Source: UBA3069 sp050633465
Lineage (GTDB): Bacteria; Pseudomonadota; Alphaproteobacteria; Rhodobacterales; Rhodobacteraceae
DNA length: 64,000 nt
Assembly (NCBI GenBank): GCA_050633465.1
Contig: JBOEGO010000012.1
Location: 62,001-126,000, forward strand
Direction of reading: 5' to 3'
Shown: in pieces, positions 62,425 to 64,000 of the stretch
Layout of the letters: each line of letters opens with the position of its first letter
Numbering within the stretch: position 1 is the stretch's first letter
The notes under the pieces: model-generated
What the model was told of the DNA's origin: nothing
What the model saw: the letters and a program-made list of their open reading frames with translations, nothing else
Databases searched by the model: none
Made by a program: the position numbers and the translations under genes

Positions 62425-63591
62425 ATGGCCGTCGACGACGACATTTTCGAACAGCTGCTTGATACCGTAAACCGCTTTGTCCGCGAGCGCCTGATCCCGG
62501 CTGAAAACCGGGTCGAGGAAGAAGACGAGATCCCCGAAGAGATCGTGCAGCAGATGCGCGACATGGGCCTGTTTGGCCTGTCCATCCCCGAACAATACGA
62601 TGGCATCGGATTGTCCACCCTACAGGAATCCCGCCTGATCGAGGCGCTTTGCTATGCGTCGGTTTCGTTCCGGTCGCTGATCGGCACCAATGTCGGCATC
62701 GGCGCGCAGGGCATCGTGATGGATGGCACCGATGCACAAAAGGCCGCATATCTGCCCAAACTGGCCAGCGGTGAAATGATCGCCAGTTTTGCCCTGACCG
62801 AACCCGATATCGGATCGGATGCGGGCCACCTGACCACCACCGCACGCCGCGATGGCAGTGATTTCATTATCAATGGCACCAAACGATATATCACCAACGC
62901 CGTGCGCGCCGGTGTGTTTACCGTGTTCGCCCGCACCGATTCCAGCAAGAACGGTGGCGATGGTGTTTCGGCCTTTTTGATGCCCGCCGACACGCCCGGA
63001 ATCACCATCAACAAACCCGACCGCAAACTTGGGCAAAAGGGCACCAAAACGTCGGATGTGATTTTTGACGATGTGCGCCTGCCCGAAACCGCCATCATCG
63101 GCGGGCCGCAGAACGAAAACCGTGGCTTTCGCACCGCGATGAAGGTGCTGGACCGTGGCCGCGTGCATGTGTCGTCTATCGCTGTGGGCACCGCACAACG
63201 GATGCTGGATATCGCCACCGCCTATGCGATGGATCGCAAACAGTTCGGCGTGCCGATTGCCCAGCACCAACTGGTGCAGGGAATGCTGGCCGACAGCCAG
63301 TCCGAACTGCTGGCGGCACGTTCACTGGTCCGCGCCACGGCCACAGAATATGACACCAAAGGGCAGGCCATTCTGATGGCATCGTCATCAAAATTGTTCG
63401 CCTCTGAAATGGCGTTTCGCGTCGCGGATCGTGCGCTGCAAATCCATGGCGGCGCGGGTTACATGGCGGAATATCCCATCGAACGCCTGTTCCGTGATTG
63501 CCGCCTGTTGCGCATCTACGAAGGCACCAGCCAGATCCAGCAATTGATCATCGCCCGCCGCATGATCAAGGAATACGAGGATCGCGCATAA
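62425..63591 (+). CDS. Acyl-CoA dehydrogenase
   Basis: A 388-aa FAD-dependent acyl-CoA dehydrogenase. It has FALTEPDIGSDAGHLTTTAR (flavin and substrate contact), AYAMDRKQFGVPIAQHQLVQ, QIHGGAGYMAEYPIERLFRD and YEGTSQIQQLII, where the Glu is the usual catalytic base. Length is typical. AAAGGA precedes the ATG, 36 bases after the permease gene, so it is likely in the same operon and oxidises the CoA ester of the imported acid. Confidence 0.95.
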   Translation: MAVDDDIFEQLLDTVNRFVRERLIPAENRVEEEDEIPEEIVQQMRDMGLFGLSIPEQYDGIGLSTLQESRLIEALCYASVSFRSLIGTNVGIGAQGIVMDGTDAQKAAYLPKLASGEMIASFALTEPDIGSDAGHLTTTARRDGSDFIINGTKRYITNAVRAGVFTVFARTDSSKNGGDGVSAFLMPADTPGITINKPDRKLGQKGTKTSDVIFDDVRLPETAIIGGPQNENRGFRTAMKVLDRGRVHVSSIAVGTAQRMLDIATAYAMDRKQFGVPIAQHQLVQGMLADSQSELLAARSLVRATATEYDTKGQAILMASSSKLFASEMAFRVADRALQIHGGAGYMAEYPIERLFRDCRLLRIYEGTSQIQQLIIARRMIKEYEDRA

Positions 63592-63604
63592 CCTATTGTT
63601 AAAA

Positions 63605-63640
63605 AACAAAAGTCCCCGCACAATTGCTGCGGGGACTTTT
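63605..63640. terminator. Bidirectional terminator
   Basis: AGTCCCCGCA (63611-63620) pairs perfectly with TGCGGGGACT (63628-63637) around a 7-base loop. TTTT follows on the right and AAAAAACAAAA precedes on the left, so it can stop transcription from both the acyl-CoA dehydrogenase gene and the convergent synthetase gene. Confidence 0.85.
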
Positions 63641-63673
63641 CATTTCATGTGCAATGGTCAAAATGCAAAAGCG

Positions 63674-64000
63674 TCAATGACTGACTGCGCCATCGTCCAG
63701 TTCAATTACAGCATCTAGGGCAAACGCGCCTTCGCCTGCGGGCATCGCCAACACGGGATTCAGATCGACCGACACCAATCGCGGCCCCGCGGCGGCGGCA
63801 AACACCGATAGTTTCGACAGCATAGCAGCCAGCGCATCCACATCCGCAGGTTTGCGCCCGCGCGCACCCGTCAGAATTGACGCCGCCTTGATTGACAGGA
63901 TCATATCACGGGCCGTTTCCACATCAAACGGGCAGCGGCGGATCACCACATCATCCAGAATTTCAACGAATATTCCGCCCAAACCAAATGCAGCAACCGG
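63674..64000 (-). CDS. C-terminal end of ATP-grasp acyl-CoA synthetase (partial)
   Basis: The reading frame continues leftward from beyond the window; only the last 108 residues are present. VAAFGLGGIFVEILDDV and the final VSVDLNPVLAMP segment match the ATP-grasp end of acetate-CoA-ligase-type (ADP-forming) synthetases. The full protein should make an acyl-CoA thioester, in line with the nearby acyl-CoA enzymes. The true start is outside the window. Confidence 0.82.
   Translation of the reverse strand, partial: PVAAFGLGGIFVEILDDVVIRRCPFDVETARDMILSIKAASILTGARGRKPADVDALAAMLSKLSVFAAAAGPRLVSVDLNPVLAMPAGEGAFALDAVIELDDGAVSH

Overview
The window looks like chromosome of a flagellated alphaproteobacterium, probably of the Rhodobacteraceae/Roseobacter type. 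This is inferred from the flagellar gene order, CtrA-like boxes (TTAA-N7-TTAA type) in two flagellar promoter regions, the type VI secretion (T6SS) gene set with a DUF6931-like gene, and a TAXI-TRAP transporter. I see no rRNA, tRNA, CRISPR array, integrase or insertion sequence.

Layout. (1) 154-8255, flagellar/motor block: leftward fliL, a small membrane protein, a MotE-like chaperone, motA and a 771-aa exported protein of unknown role; divergently, rightward fliF, fliH-like, fliN, fliP. (2) 8362-20917, rightward T6SS structural genes: a DUF6931-like gene, tagH/fha, tssA, tssB, tssC, hcp, terminator, tssE, tssF, tssG, tssH/clpV. (3) 20975-30250, an unusual envelope module inside the T6SS locus: a helical protein of unknown function, a LytM metallopeptidase fused to a lytic transglycosylase, a caspase-fold protein lacking its catalytic His, a DUF1036 protein, two small exported or anchored proteins, then exbB-exbD-exbD and a TonB-like protein. 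(4) 30247-40310, leftward T6SS membrane/regulatory operon: tssK, tssL (OmpA type), tssM, tagF, pppA, ppkA. (5) 40421-50079, leftward: a 2374-aa autotransporter adhesin, PAAR and VgrG. (6) 50292-56180, leftward flagellar operon motB-flgE-flgK-flgL-flgI. (7) 56349-64000, catabolic genes: leftward CoA-type enzymes (citryl-CoA-lyase-like, SDR, MaoC, hotdog) diverging from a TAXI-TRAP transporter and an acyl-CoA dehydrogenase, then the cut-off end of an ATP-grasp acyl-CoA synthetase.

How it fits together. The T6SS has TssA-I, K, L, M, PAAR and the PpkA/PppA/Fha switch, but I find no TssJ lipoprotein. It sits between two flagellar operons that would otherwise converge (fliP and flgI), so it may be an insertion. 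The most novel part is region 3. A predicted proton-driven ExbB/ExbD/TonB-like motor lies beside cell-wall enzymes, and the C-terminal domain of its TonB-like protein shares a two-cysteine domain with the periplasmic end of the convergent PpkA kinase. TVIGG-type threonine motifs in TssL and PpkA are likely phospho-ligands for the FHA protein. Together these suggest a T6SS whose assembly or firing is tied to proton-motive force and peptidoglycan remodelling; that is inference.
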